DNA of 64,000 bases from the NCBI RefSeq assembly GCF_004137085.1, contig NZ_QYBC01000013.1:62001-126000 (forward strand), written 5' to 3'. The position numbers were made by a program, and so were the translations under genes. The notes under the pieces were generated by a model, which saw only the letters and a program-made list of their open reading frames with translations, did not search any database and had not been told where the DNA came from. Of this stretch, positions 1-8,358 are shown one piece after another. The number at the start of each line of letters is the position of its first letter. The first letter of the stretch is position 1. The stretch is from Lichenibacterium ramalinae. GTDB taxonomy: Bacteria; Pseudomonadota; Alphaproteobacteria; Rhizobiales; Beijerinckiaceae.

Positions 1-421
1 GCCAGAGCGACGCCCCGTCCCGCAGCCCGGCCTTGTCCACGATCCCGCGCCGATCAAAGCGGGCCATCATGGTTCCGACCTTGTGCGTCATGGTGAGGGC
101 AAGGCGCCTATCGTCGTGATCCCAGCCCTGAGACGTGATGACGTGTCGAGCAAGCTCACGAGTGGACAGGGGCTTGGTGGAGGCGTCCATGGCGGCCTTG
201 CAGAGCGCGAACATGTCCGACCGCTTCAGGGCCTTGGTGAGCCCGTGGTAGGCCGTGACAGGGCCTACAGCCGCCGCTGTGGGATCAAACAGCCGAACGG
301 CGCCGACCACGTGAATGAGATCCGCCTTGGCTTCGGCCAGGCGATCGGTCAGGCTATCGATCTGAGCTTCCACCTCGGCCTTCTTGAGAAGGAGCTGGGT
401 GACGACGTGAGGCGTAGACAT
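1..421 (-). CDS. Partial hypothetical protein, probable mobile-element cargo
   Basis: An open frame starts with ATG at 421 and runs off the left edge after 140 codons without a stop. The N terminus reads MSTPHVVTQL. Residues 8-35 are charged and heptad-like (probable coiled coil), and residues 84-130 look like a winged-helix DNA-binding fold (STRELARHVI, then HKVGTMMARF and RRGIV). I recall similar small proteins beside recombinases on integrative elements of Hyphomicrobiales, but this is memory, not a search. Base composition is visibly less GC-rich than the rest of the window, and the gene lies immediately beside the point where the neighbouring glycosyltransferase is broken. Function is unknown; DNA binding is an inference. 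Confidence 0.7.
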   Translation of the reverse strand, partial: MSTPHVVTQLLLKKAEVEAQIDSLTDRLAEAKADLIHVVGAVRLFDPTAAAVGPVTAYHGLTKALKRSDMFALCKAAMDASTKPLSTRELARHVITSQGWDHDDRRLALTMTHKVGTMMARFDRRGIVDKAGLRDGASLW

Positions 422-427
422 GCGCCA

Positions 428-1387
428 TCATAGGCAATGGCGAAGGCATCGCATAGGTTGATGTTTGTTGCGTTTCCTACATAAGGCCGGATAGTCGAGG
501 GCGTCGAGGTTGCGCACCACCTGCGCCAGCATCCGGGCCTCGCGGAAGAGCGGCACCACCAGCGTGTAGATCGGCAGGGCGCCGTCCGGGACGCGCGCCG
601 CGGGCGAAGCCGGGCGCCGGGCGCCGCTCGCCGCCGCCACGGCGAGGCGCTGCGCCACCGCGGCGGCGAAGAGCGGGAAGAGCAGGACCACGACGACCAG
701 CCATCCTCGCGGCGGGTCCGCCGCCGTGACGAAGGCCATCGACGCGGCCGCGCCCAGCGCCACCGCCTTCTGCACCGGCGTGGCGCCGCCCCGCGCCGAA
801 AGCGCCGCGTCCCAGGCCGCGAGGCCCGAGGCGCTCCGCTGGGCCAGCCCGGCCGCATCGTGGCGGCGCAGCAGCGCTTCGAAACGCCTGGGCGTCGTGA
901 TGGCGAAATCATAGGCGCCGGGGTCGGCGGCATGGGCGGCGAGCAGGCCGCGCAGTTCCTCGCCGCGCGGTGCCAGCACGGCATGGAGGTTCGCGGCATT
1001 GGGGGCCAGTGTCGCGGCGCCGGAGCGGCCGTGCGGGCCCGGCAGGACACCGCGGCTCAAGGGCAGGGCCCGGTCGAGATAGGGCACGCCGAGGTGCCGG
1101 GCGAGCGACCGGAAGTAGCGCGCCTCGGCGAAGCCAAAGCCCAGCAGGGCCGCTTCCCCCGTCACCGCCGCCGCCGCGGCCGCTGTCGCGGCGAGCCGCA
1201 GGAGCGACGGCGCGACAGCTTGCGCGAGGAGGAAGTCCAGTTCGGGCGGGAGCGCGTCGCTTCCGGCAAGCAGGCCGAAGGTGTCTCGCAGGCTCCGCGT
1301 CGGCGCGGCGGCCCCTGATGCCGCAGCGCGCCGCGCGGTCGCGACGGCAGGGCCGGCATCGGCAGCGAACGGGTCGGCAAAGGCCAT
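428..1387 (-). pseudogene. Glycosyltransferase family 2, truncated by an insertion
   Basis: The first 301 residues look native. Residues 30-230 resemble the GspE/PilB N-terminal-like domain placed before some membrane glycosyltransferases. A hydrophobic segment follows near 235-255 (WLVVVVLLFPLFAAAVA), and the GT2 catalytic domain begins at about 274 (YTLVVPLFREA). The frame then passes from LDALDYPA into an unrelated 18-residue tail and stops at 428. No DxD, acceptor or TM region of the catalytic domain remains, so the enzyme should be dead. The break falls at about 481-488, the start of the lower-GC segment holding the partial gene to the left. It is the last gene of a minus-strand run, 108 bp after the hydrolase. 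The alternative is a natural short protein, but the cut within the first strands of the fold argues against that. Confidence 0.75.
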
Positions 1388-1472
1388 GGCGGGCGCCCCG
1401 GTTGGACGGCCCGAGCCTAGCGGTTTCCACCACCTGTTGAAAGCGCGGCGAGCGCCCGATGAGCGCCTCGAC

Positions 1473-1488
1473 CACCGCCGACGGTGGC
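1473..1488. terminator. Small GC hairpin after the hydrolase gene
   Basis: CCACCG and CGGTGG form a 6-bp stem with a 4-nt loop 8 bp past the minus-strand hydrolase stop at 1496. There is no T-run, so it may be a weak attenuator or simply a fortuitous palindrome. Confidence 0.3.
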
Positions 1489-1495
1489 GCCGGCC

Positions 1496-2566
1496 CTACT
1501 CGCTCGCCACCAGGGCGGCGGCGGGGTTGCGGGGGAAGCCGCGCAGGCGCGCCAGGACGGCGGCGAGCGGGTCGCCCCCGAGGGCGGCGGTGACGAAGTC
1601 GCCGTGCGGCACCGCATCGCCCGCGTCGACGAAGACCACGCCGCCCGGCGCGATCGCGTCGCCGAGGCTGTCGTCCGAGACCGGCACGCCGCGCGCGGCG
1701 AGCCGCCGGCGCAGGGCCTCGTTGCCGGCGCGCGACGACTTGCCGTAGAGGCTGACGAAGACGCCCGGCCCGCGCCGCATCACGAAGTCGGCGAACGTGT
1801 CCTCCTCGCCGTAGAGCGCGTCGAGCAGAACGACGCCGCGCACGCGGCGCCCGGCGCCGCCGTAGCGCAGCGCCGCCGCGGCCGGGAGGTAGCCGCCCGA
1901 ATAGCCCACGAGGATCACCGGCGCCTCGTCGAAGACGAAGGCGGCCCCGGGGCGGCCGTCGAGTTCGGCGAGGCGGCGCGCCGCCTCCTTGAGGAACTGC
2001 GCGAAGACGCCCGGCTCCCAGAAGCGTCCAGCACTCGAATCCTTGGCGTCGAGCGCGAATTGCGGCGCCACCAGCACGGCGTTCATGTTGGACTGCGCCA
2101 GCTGGCGCGCCACGCCCTGCCGGTCGCGGACGTCGCGGTCGAGCCGGGCCTCGTTGCCGTGCAGGAAGACCACGATGGCGGCCGGCCGGCGCGGGTCGAA
2201 GCCCTTCGGGATCGACAGCAGGACGCGCTTCTCGCTGTAGCTCTGGTCTTCCCAGAGGACGCCGTTGCGGGCCGACGAGTGACCCAGGCGGCCGTTGTCG
2301 TCCACGTCCATGAAGGGCTTGTCGCGGCCCGGCACCGTCCCGTGGAACGGGAAGGGCGTCGTGTCGAAGGGGACCAGCGCGGTCGCGCCCGCCGAGGGGG
2401 CGAGGCCCGCGGTGCGGCGGGCGAGGTTGGCGGCGAGGCTGGGCGGGCTCGGCGTGCAGGCCCCCGCCAGGACGGGCAGGCCGGCGGCGAGCACCAGGAC
2501 GGAACGGCGGGAAAGGCTGCGCAAGAGGTCCGGACCGTTTCGCTTTCGTGAACGGACCTCGACCAT
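1496..2566 (-). CDS. Alpha/beta-hydrolase-like lipoprotein
   Basis: A 356-residue protein with SRRSVL at residues 19-24 followed by a hydrophobic stretch and a lipobox-like LAGAC, so a Tat-type or lipoprotein export signal is likely. The body has an alpha/beta-hydrolase pattern: a strand and loop reading VVFLHGNEA (oxyanion region) and a nucleophile-elbow-like VGYSGGY. Late aspartate and histidine residues occur near FVDAGDAVPHGDF, but I cannot assign a full triad with certainty. The substrate is unknown. The gene starts 15 bp after the stop of the spermidine-synthase-like gene and is probably cotranscribed with it and with the methyltransferase upstream, suggesting an envelope-associated job. 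Confidence 0.75.
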   Translation of the reverse strand: MVEVRSRKRNGPDLLRSLSRRSVLVLAAGLPVLAGACTPSPPSLAANLARRTAGLAPSAGATALVPFDTTPFPFHGTVPGRDKPFMDVDDNGRLGHSSARNGVLWEDQSYSEKRVLLSIPKGFDPRRPAAIVVFLHGNEARLDRDVRDRQGVARQLAQSNMNAVLVAPQFALDAKDSSAGRFWEPGVFAQFLKEAARRLAELDGRPGAAFVFDEAPVILVGYSGGYLPAAAALRYGGAGRRVRGVVLLDALYGEEDTFADFVMRRGPGVFVSLYGKSSRAGNEALRRRLAARGVPVSDDSLGDAIAPGGVVFVDAGDAVPHGDFVTAALGGDPLAAVLARLRGFPRNPAAALVASE

Positions 2567-2581
2567 GCGGCGCCTTGGTGA

Positions 2582-5284
2582 CTAAACTTTTAACGGCAGG
2601 GGGGTGGCGACCTCGGTGCGCGGCGCCGGCGTCCGGCCCGGTCCCTGGGGCAGCATGACGGCGAAGAAGGCCGGGATCGCCACCAGATAGGCCACGCCGC
2701 CGACCGCCAGCACGCTCGACAGGCCGAACGCCGTGGCGATGAGCGGCACGGCGGCGGCCCCCACCACCGAGAAGCAGCCGTTGATGCCCCAGGCCCACAG
2801 GAACATGTGCTCCTTGCCGAGCCGCGCCAGCCACGTCATGGCGGTCGGCATGGGGAAGCCCATGAGGAAGGCCGGCGGCGCCACGGTGAGGAAGCAGATG
2901 AGCAGGCGCCAGCCGTAGGGCAGCGTGCCGATCAGCACCAGCGCCTGGTCGAGGAAGAGGCCGTAGCCGATCAGGATGGCGCCGATGGCGAGCAGGATGA
3001 CCGGGAGGGCGGTGCGGGCGCGGCCGAGCAGGCGTTCCGCCGTGAGACTGCCGAGGCCCGAGAAGACCAGCATCGACGTGATGAGGATCGAGGCCGACAC
3101 GGTCGCGTTGTTCAGCGCCAGCGTGTAGTCGGCGATGAGCCCCACCTCCACGGTGATGTAGCCGAGGCCGAGGCAGGCGAAGTACAGGATGGTGCGGCCC
3201 TTGCCGGGCGCGGTGCTGAAGGCGGTGCGCCAGCCGAACACCACCGGGATGACGATCAGCGAGGCCGCCGCGATGGCGGCGATGCCCAGCGTCGCCCAGA
3301 GCAGCAGGTAGCCCCATTCGTCCTGCACGATCTCCAGCCGGTCGAGCAGGTTCGGCAGGTCGCGCGGCTTCACGTAGGCGGCGAAATAGGGCCGGTCGTT
3401 GGTGAGGGGCCGCGCGTCGAAGACGTAGCGGTCCGCGATGGCGGGCCAGCCGCCGAAGACCAGCGCGTGGAAGGCGAGCCGCCCCATCTGCGTCGAGGGG
3501 AGCACCTTCGGGGCCGGGCCGGGCCCATCATCGTCGACCTCCTCGGTTGCCGCCGTCCCGGTCCCGTCCGTGGCGGCCTTGCCGGCCGCCGGGGCGGAGG
3601 CGTCCGAGAAGATCGCGTTGCGGTAGTCGGCGAGCAGCTTGTCGGTGGCACCGGCGTCGAAGGGGATGCCGGGCCAGTAAACGTCGTCGAACGACATCGC
3701 GTGGGTGTGGTCGCGCAGCGTCGCGATCTCGGCGGGCGTGAAGCCGCCCTTCTTGTACAGCACGGTCGTGGTCGACAGGTAGGACGAGACCGCGAAGAAC
3801 GCGTTCTCGACCGCTTCGGGCCGGTCGTGCGATGCCGGGTCAGGCGCCACGGCGCGGGCCGCCTCCACCATGGTGCTGTAGAGCTTGAGGATCGACTTGG
3901 GCGGCTCCTCCTTGTTCCACAGCGTCACCGACAGGATGCCGCCGGGGCGCAGCGCCCGCATGTAGGTTTCCATCGCCTGGCGGGTGTAGCCGTATTTCTC
4001 GACGATGGCGAAGCCGCCCGGCGCCGACAGGCCCGCCGAATCGGCCAGGCTGAGGTCGACGACGTCGTAGGATTCGGGGTGTCCGGCCAGGAACAGGCGG
4101 CCGTCGTAGTCGACGACGTGGACGCGCGGGTCGTTCAACACGTCGCCCGTGAAGTCCCGCAGCGTCGGGTCGGTGCGGAAGGCCTTCAGGATGGCGGGGT
4201 TCGATTCCGCCACCGTGACGCTCTTCGAGCCGTCCCGCAGCGCCACGTCGGTCGAGATGCCGCCGCCGAACTGGATGACGAACGTGTCGGGGTTCTTGGC
4301 GACGAGATAGGGGTAGACCATCGGCAGGAAGCGGAAATAGGCCGTCTCGGCGGGCTTCAGGTCGCGGATGATGCCGCTCGGGCCCTCGCCGTCGATGTAG
4401 AGGCCGAGATAGGCATTCTCCGGCACCTGCGGCAGGTTGAAGGCGGCGTTGTCGCTGAGGCCGGGCGCGAAATGCAGGTAGGAGGAGCCGTAGACGGCGA
4501 TGTCGCCGAAGGGCGAGTAGTCCCGGTAGACGAGGTGGCTGTCGGGGAACTTGCGGGCGTAGGAGATGCCCTTGTAGTCCGAGACCGCCAGCGTGTTCAG
4601 CCCGAGGGCCGGCGGCAGCACGGCATGGGCGAGCAGCGCCAGCACGCCGCTCGCCAGCAGGGCGGCGTCGGCCCGCAGCGCGGACCGGCCGGGCGCGACG
4701 GCGGAGAACCAGCAGAAGCCTCCGGCGAGCGCCAGGACGATGGGGGTGACGACGAGGTTCTCGGGCGGCAGCAGGTACAGCGTGCCGAGGAAGGCCAGTC
4801 CTCCGAGCCCCGCCCCCACGAGGTCGGCGAAATAGACCCGGGCGAAGAACCGGTCCGCCTTGAGGAACACCGTCCCGAGGAACAGCGCCCCCGCCAGGAA
4901 GGGCACGAGGTAGAGGCAGAAGTTGGCGGCGAGGCGCCATTTCTGCATGGGGTCTGACAGCAGGAAGATGGCGTTGAACGGCACCTGCTGGGCGAGGAGG
5001 TTCGCCGCCACCAGCAGCGGCGCGAAGAGCAGCAGCGACGCCCCGGCGACGCCGCGCCACCGTCGGGCGAAGAAGCCCTTGCCGATGCACATGACGGCGC
5101 TCACGAGGCCGAAGGCCAGCATGGCGAGGCTGACGACGAGCGAGCCGAAATGCGCCCACGACCCCACCGAGAAGATCCGCATGATGCAGATCTGCAGCGC
5201 GATGACGGCGCCGGCCACGAGGCCGACGCCGAGGTAGAGCGGCAGGCTCGGCGAGAGCGGCGGGTCGGAGATCCTGTCCCTCAT
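2582..5284 (-). CDS. Membrane-bound spermidine-synthase-like protein
   Basis: A 900-residue protein. The N-terminal third has about six to seven hydrophobic segments (from LYLGVGLVAGAVIALQICIM onward). The middle carries a spermidine-synthase/methyltransferase-type Rossmann region (IQFGGGISTDVALRDGSKSV, then AESNPAIL and YDVVDLSLAD). The last third has roughly seven more membrane segments. This matches the large integral membrane members of the polyamine aminopropyltransferase superfamily, whose reactions are mostly unproven, so spermidine synthesis should not be assumed. A low-complexity acidic insert lies near residues 560-590. It starts 28 bp after the isoaspartate methyltransferase stop and is 15 bp before the hydrolase, so a three-gene operon is likely. 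Confidence 0.8.
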   Translation of the reverse strand: MRDRISDPPLSPSLPLYLGVGLVAGAVIALQICIMRIFSVGSWAHFGSLVVSLAMLAFGLVSAVMCIGKGFFARRWRGVAGASLLLFAPLLVAANLLAQQVPFNAIFLLSDPMQKWRLAANFCLYLVPFLAGALFLGTVFLKADRFFARVYFADLVGAGLGGLAFLGTLYLLPPENLVVTPIVLALAGGFCWFSAVAPGRSALRADAALLASGVLALLAHAVLPPALGLNTLAVSDYKGISYARKFPDSHLVYRDYSPFGDIAVYGSSYLHFAPGLSDNAAFNLPQVPENAYLGLYIDGEGPSGIIRDLKPAETAYFRFLPMVYPYLVAKNPDTFVIQFGGGISTDVALRDGSKSVTVAESNPAILKAFRTDPTLRDFTGDVLNDPRVHVVDYDGRLFLAGHPESYDVVDLSLADSAGLSAPGGFAIVEKYGYTRQAMETYMRALRPGGILSVTLWNKEEPPKSILKLYSTMVEAARAVAPDPASHDRPEAVENAFFAVSSYLSTTTVLYKKGGFTPAEIATLRDHTHAMSFDDVYWPGIPFDAGATDKLLADYRNAIFSDASAPAAGKAATDGTGTAATEEVDDDGPGPAPKVLPSTQMGRLAFHALVFGGWPAIADRYVFDARPLTNDRPYFAAYVKPRDLPNLLDRLEIVQDEWGYLLLWATLGIAAIAAASLIVIPVVFGWRTAFSTAPGKGRTILYFACLGLGYITVEVGLIADYTLALNNATVSASILITSMLVFSGLGSLTAERLLGRARTALPVILLAIGAILIGYGLFLDQALVLIGTLPYGWRLLICFLTVAPPAFLMGFPMPTAMTWLARLGKEHMFLWAWGINGCFSVVGAAAVPLIATAFGLSSVLAVGGVAYLVAIPAFFAVMLPQGPGRTPAPRTEVATPLPLKV

Positions 5285-5312
5285 GCCGCGGCTCCCGCTC
5301 CCCTGGTCTCGA

Positions 5313-6185
5313 TCACTTGTTGTGGTTGCCCTGGATGGCGTCGCCTTCGAGCTTGGTGAAGGGCACGAAGGGCACGACCTTGTTGAAGATATCGGACCGC
5401 GCCACCGTGATGGTGCCGTCGGCCGCGACGGTCTTGTCCACCTTGAGGACGCGCTGCGCGCCGGGCGGGCCGACCGGGATCACCATGATGCCGCCGGGCT
5501 TGAGTTGCTGGAGGAGCGGCGGCGGGATGTGGTCGATGCCGCACGTCACCACGATCTTGTCGAAGGGGCCGTTCTCGGCCCAGCCGTAATAGCCGTCGGC
5601 GTTCTTGGACGAGATGGCCTTGAACTCGTTGTAGCCCTTGGCGGCGAGGTCGTCGTAGGTGGCGCGGGTCCGCTCGGCGAGAGGCTTGATGATCTCGATC
5701 GACCAGACCTTGTCGGTCAGGTGGCTGAGGTAGGCGGACTGGTAGCCCGAGCCCGTGCCGATCTCGAGCACCTTCTCGCCGGGCTTGATGTCGAGCGAAC
5801 TCGTCATGCGGGCCACCGCATGCGGGCCCGAGATGGTGACGCCGTAGCCGATGTCGAGGAAGGCGTGGTCGTAGGCGCGGGACAGGTTGGCGGGGCGGAC
5901 GAAATGCTCGCGCGGCGTCAGCAGGAAGGCGCGTCCGTCCTTGGCGTCCCAGATGTCCTTGTTGTGCAGCAGGGCCTGGTAGCGGTCCCAGTGCTCGCCG
6001 AGGAACTTCGGGTCCTCGCCGCGGTTGGCCACCATCCACTTGATGTAGTCGTCGCGCCCCGTCACCGGCGGCGTCAGGCTGGCATCGTAGGGCTTCGGCA
6101 CGTCGGCCAGGGCCAGGCCCGGCCGCCACAGCGCCGCCGCTGCCACGAGGCTTCCCGCCCCGATGATGAATGTACGACGATCCAA
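5313..6185 (-). CDS. Tat-exported protein-L-isoaspartate methyltransferase-like protein
   Basis: I place the start at TTG 6185 because GGAGG lies 5 nt upstream and the resulting N terminus, MDRRTFIIGAGSL, is a good twin-arginine signal ending near ALA-DVP (about residue 30). The 290-residue product has the PCMT core: SGPHAVARM, the SAM-binding motif VLEIGTGSGYQSAYL, VWSIEIIKPLA and FDKIVVTCGIDHIPPPLLQQLKPGG. PCMT repairs isoaspartyl residues in aged proteins using SAM. A long in-frame extension upstream (to 6950) overlaps the divergent P450 gene and is not credible. It leads the operon with the spermidine-synthase-like gene. An exported SAM-dependent enzyme is odd because SAM is not known in the periplasm; the signal may instead act as an N-terminal anchor. 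Confidence 0.85.
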   Translation of the reverse strand: MDRRTFIIGAGSLVAAAALWRPGLALADVPKPYDASLTPPVTGRDDYIKWMVANRGEDPKFLGEHWDRYQALLHNKDIWDAKDGRAFLLTPREHFVRPANLSRAYDHAFLDIGYGVTISGPHAVARMTSSLDIKPGEKVLEIGTGSGYQSAYLSHLTDKVWSIEIIKPLAERTRATYDDLAAKGYNEFKAISSKNADGYYGWAENGPFDKIVVTCGIDHIPPPLLQQLKPGGIMVIPVGPPGAQRVLKVDKTVAADGTITVARSDIFNKVVPFVPFTKLEGDAIQGNHNK

Positions 6186-6275
6186 ATCCGCCTCCGAGCG
6201 AATGCCGCGCCAGGGCGCGCCGGCGGGACGATGCTGCACCGCGGTTGAATCGACGCTACGGGTGTCGCCTTCCCT

Positions 6276-6299
6276 TGGCAAGTCGGCTGGCAAGTCGGC
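6276..6299. repeat. Tandem 12-bp duplication in divergent promoter region
   Basis: TGGCAAGTCGGC occurs twice head to tail (6276-6287 and 6288-6299). It sits in the 280-bp gap (6186-6465) between the divergent methyltransferase and P450 genes, about 90 bp before the TTG start. It may be an operator pair or a slippage duplication. I see no other clear element in this gap. Confidence 0.6.
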
Positions 6300-6465
6300 A
6301 GGGCGGGCAGCTTCGCGGCCGCACCGGGCCGCCGGAGCCGGATTCCGCAGCGACGCCATCGGGTTGAGGGCGCCGGTCGCGTCACCGCCCCCGCGGTCGC
6401 GACCGGGCGGACTGCCGGTAGGGTGAACGGCGGGCCGGCGCGACCGCCTGCAGGAGGCGGGCGTC

Positions 6466-7845
6466 ATGGAGCGACAATCTGCGGTGGTGCCGTCCGGCGA
6501 CGGTCTCGTGACGGTGGACCGGTCCCTCGCCGCCATGCTGGTCGCCATGCTGCGCGACCCGCTCTCGGCCCTGCCGCCCGGCGTCTTCGACGCCCCGCTG
6601 GTGATGGAACGGGTCGCCGGGCGCCGGAGGCTGCACCTGCTCGACCCGGCCCTGATCCAGGACGCCCTGGTGCGCCACGCCGACGACCTCGTGAAGACCG
6701 ACGACATCCGCCGGGTGCTCGGGCCGGCGCTCGGCGAGGGGCTGCTCACCGCCGAGGGCGCGCATTGGCGCTGGCAGCGGCGCGGCGCCGCCCCCGCCTT
6801 CGCGGCGGCGCGGCTCGGCGCCTTCCTGCCCGCCATGCTGGCGGCGGCCGAGGCCACGGCGTCGCGCTGGGCGGCACGGGGCGACGGCGCCGTCCTCGAC
6901 ATCGGCCACGAGACCACGGTGACGACCTTCGACATCATCGTCGCCACCATGCTGTCGGGCGGCGCGGGGCTGGACGTGGGACGGGTCGAGCGGAGCGTCG
7001 ACGACTACCTCGCCCCCACCGCCTGGGTCTTCGCCCTCGGCCTGCTCGGTCTCCCGTCCTGGACCCCCTACCCCGGCCGGCGACGGGCCGCGGCGGCCAA
7101 GCGCTTCTTCCGGGGCGCCATGCGGGCGGCGGTGGCGCGGCGGCGGGCCGCCCCGGCGGGGGACGACGACCTCGTGTCGCTGCTGCTCGCCAGCGCGGAT
7201 CCCGACACCGGGCGCCGCATGACGGACGACGAACTCGCCGACAACATCGCGACCTTCATCGCGGCCGGCCACGAGACCACCGCCAACGGCCTCGCCTGGA
7301 CCCTGCACCTCCTGTCCCGCCACCCCGCCGAGGAGGAGCGGCTCGTCGCCGAGGTCCGGCGCGTGACGGGCGGCGGCCCGGTGCGGCCCGAGCATGTCGG
7401 GCGCCTCCCCTACACGCGGGCCGTCTTCGAGGAAGCCATGCGGCTCTACCCGCCGGCGCCGCTCATCGCCCGCCAGGCCCTGCGCCCCTTCACGCTCGGC
7501 CCCGTCCGGGTCGAGGCCGGCACCGCCCTGGTGGTGCCCATCCACGCGCTGCACCGCCATCGCCTGCTGTGGGAGGAGCCCGAGCGCTTCGACCCCGGGC
7601 GGTTCTCGCCCGAGCGCGCCGGGGCGCGACACCGCTACAGCTTCATGCCCTTCGGGGCCGGGCCGCGGATCTGCATCGGGGCCGGGTTCGCCACGCTCGA
7701 AGCGGTGGCGATCCTGGCGGTGCTGCTGGGGCGCTTCCGCCTCGACAGCCTCGGCGGTCCCGAACCGCGCCCCGCCATGCGGGTGACGCTGCGGCCGGCG
7801 ACGCCGATCCGCCTGCGGCTGCGGGCCAGGGACGGCGGGCCGTGA
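6466..7845 (+). CDS. Cytochrome P450
   Basis: A 459-residue soluble P450. The I-helix oxygen-activation motif AGHETT is at 267-272, the K-helix ExxR motif at E323-R326 (EEAMRLYPPAP), the PERF-like segment EPERFDPGRF follows, and the heme-binding loop FGAGPRICIG is at 396-405 with C403 as the proximal thiolate. No N-terminal membrane anchor is evident. It catalyses NAD(P)H-dependent monooxygenation with external redox partners, and no ferredoxin or reductase gene is adjacent. The substrate cannot be told. The ATG at 6466 follows GGAGG about 7 nt upstream. It reads divergently from the methyltransferase operon. Confidence 0.95.
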   Translation: MERQSAVVPSGDGLVTVDRSLAAMLVAMLRDPLSALPPGVFDAPLVMERVAGRRRLHLLDPALIQDALVRHADDLVKTDDIRRVLGPALGEGLLTAEGAHWRWQRRGAAPAFAAARLGAFLPAMLAAAEATASRWAARGDGAVLDIGHETTVTTFDIIVATMLSGGAGLDVGRVERSVDDYLAPTAWVFALGLLGLPSWTPYPGRRRAAAAKRFFRGAMRAAVARRRAAPAGDDDLVSLLLASADPDTGRRMTDDELADNIATFIAAGHETTANGLAWTLHLLSRHPAEEERLVAEVRRVTGGGPVRPEHVGRLPYTRAVFEEAMRLYPPAPLIARQALRPFTLGPVRVEAGTALVVPIHALHRHRLLWEEPERFDPGRFSPERAGARHRYSFMPFGAGPRICIGAGFATLEAVAILAVLLGRFRLDSLGGPEPRPAMRVTLRPATPIRLRLRARDGGP

Positions 7846-7933
7846 CGGCGGACCTGACGGTGGGAGGTGACGGTGGCCCGCCCCGCCCTTCCCCTCCGTC
7901 CGCCGCCGTGCTTCGGTTCCGCCGAGCGGAGGG

Positions 7934-8290
7934 ATGCAGATGCGGCGCACGACGACGGTGGCGATGGGTCTGGGTGTGGTTCTGGCGACCGGCCCCGCCC
8001 TCGCCGACTACAACAAGGGCCAGGAGCTGATGATCCTGATGCTGCATTCCGCCGTGCTGGCCGAGGCGCACTGCCCCTACCGGGTCGACGATCGCAAGAT
8101 GCAGGGCTTCCTGTCGCGCAAGGGGCTGACGCGCGGCGACCTGACCTCCGGGCGCTTCTCGCCGCTGCTGCAGGAGGACATGGCGGCCGACACGCAGCGC
8201 TACGACGGCGACGCGGCCGCGGCCTGCGATCAGGCCTGGGCCTCCTTCGGCCCGCAAAGCCCGCTCGGCGGCCTGCTCCGCGCCAAGTAG
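7934..8290 (+). CDS. Small secreted protein of unknown function
   Basis: A 118-residue protein with a classical signal peptide: basic MQMRR, a hydrophobic core, and a likely cleavage after ALA near residue 24. The mature part is about 93 residues with two cysteines (in AHCPYRV and AAACDQAW) that could form a disulfide in the periplasm. No domain is recognised. Codon use matches its neighbours, and it is flanked by the P450 and asparagine synthetase genes with gaps of about 88 and 68 bp, so cotranscription is possible but not shown. Confidence 0.7.
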   Translation: MQMRRTTTVAMGLGVVLATGPALADYNKGQELMILMLHSAVLAEAHCPYRVDDRKMQGFLSRKGLTRGDLTSGRFSPLLQEDMAADTQRYDGDAAAACDQAWASFGPQSPLGGLLRAK

Positions 8291-8358
8291 CGGGGGTTCC
8301 CCTGCCCGGCCGCCTCCGCTAACCCGGGGCGGGCGAGGACGAGGAGCCGGGGGATCCC

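Noticed and set aside
83-433. Plus-strand open frame of 116 codons at the left edge
   Set aside because: It is antisense to the partial minus-strand gene, whose sequence has clear protein character (coiled coil, winged-helix-like end).
909-3317. Very long minus-strand open frame
   Set aside because: Arg/Pro/Ala-rich shadow of the hydrolase and spermidine-synthase-like genes; GC-rich DNA keeps stop codons rare in other frames.
6186-6950. N-terminal extension of the isoaspartate methyltransferase
   Set aside because: It overlaps the P450 gene and lies before a good TTG start with ribosome site and Tat signal.
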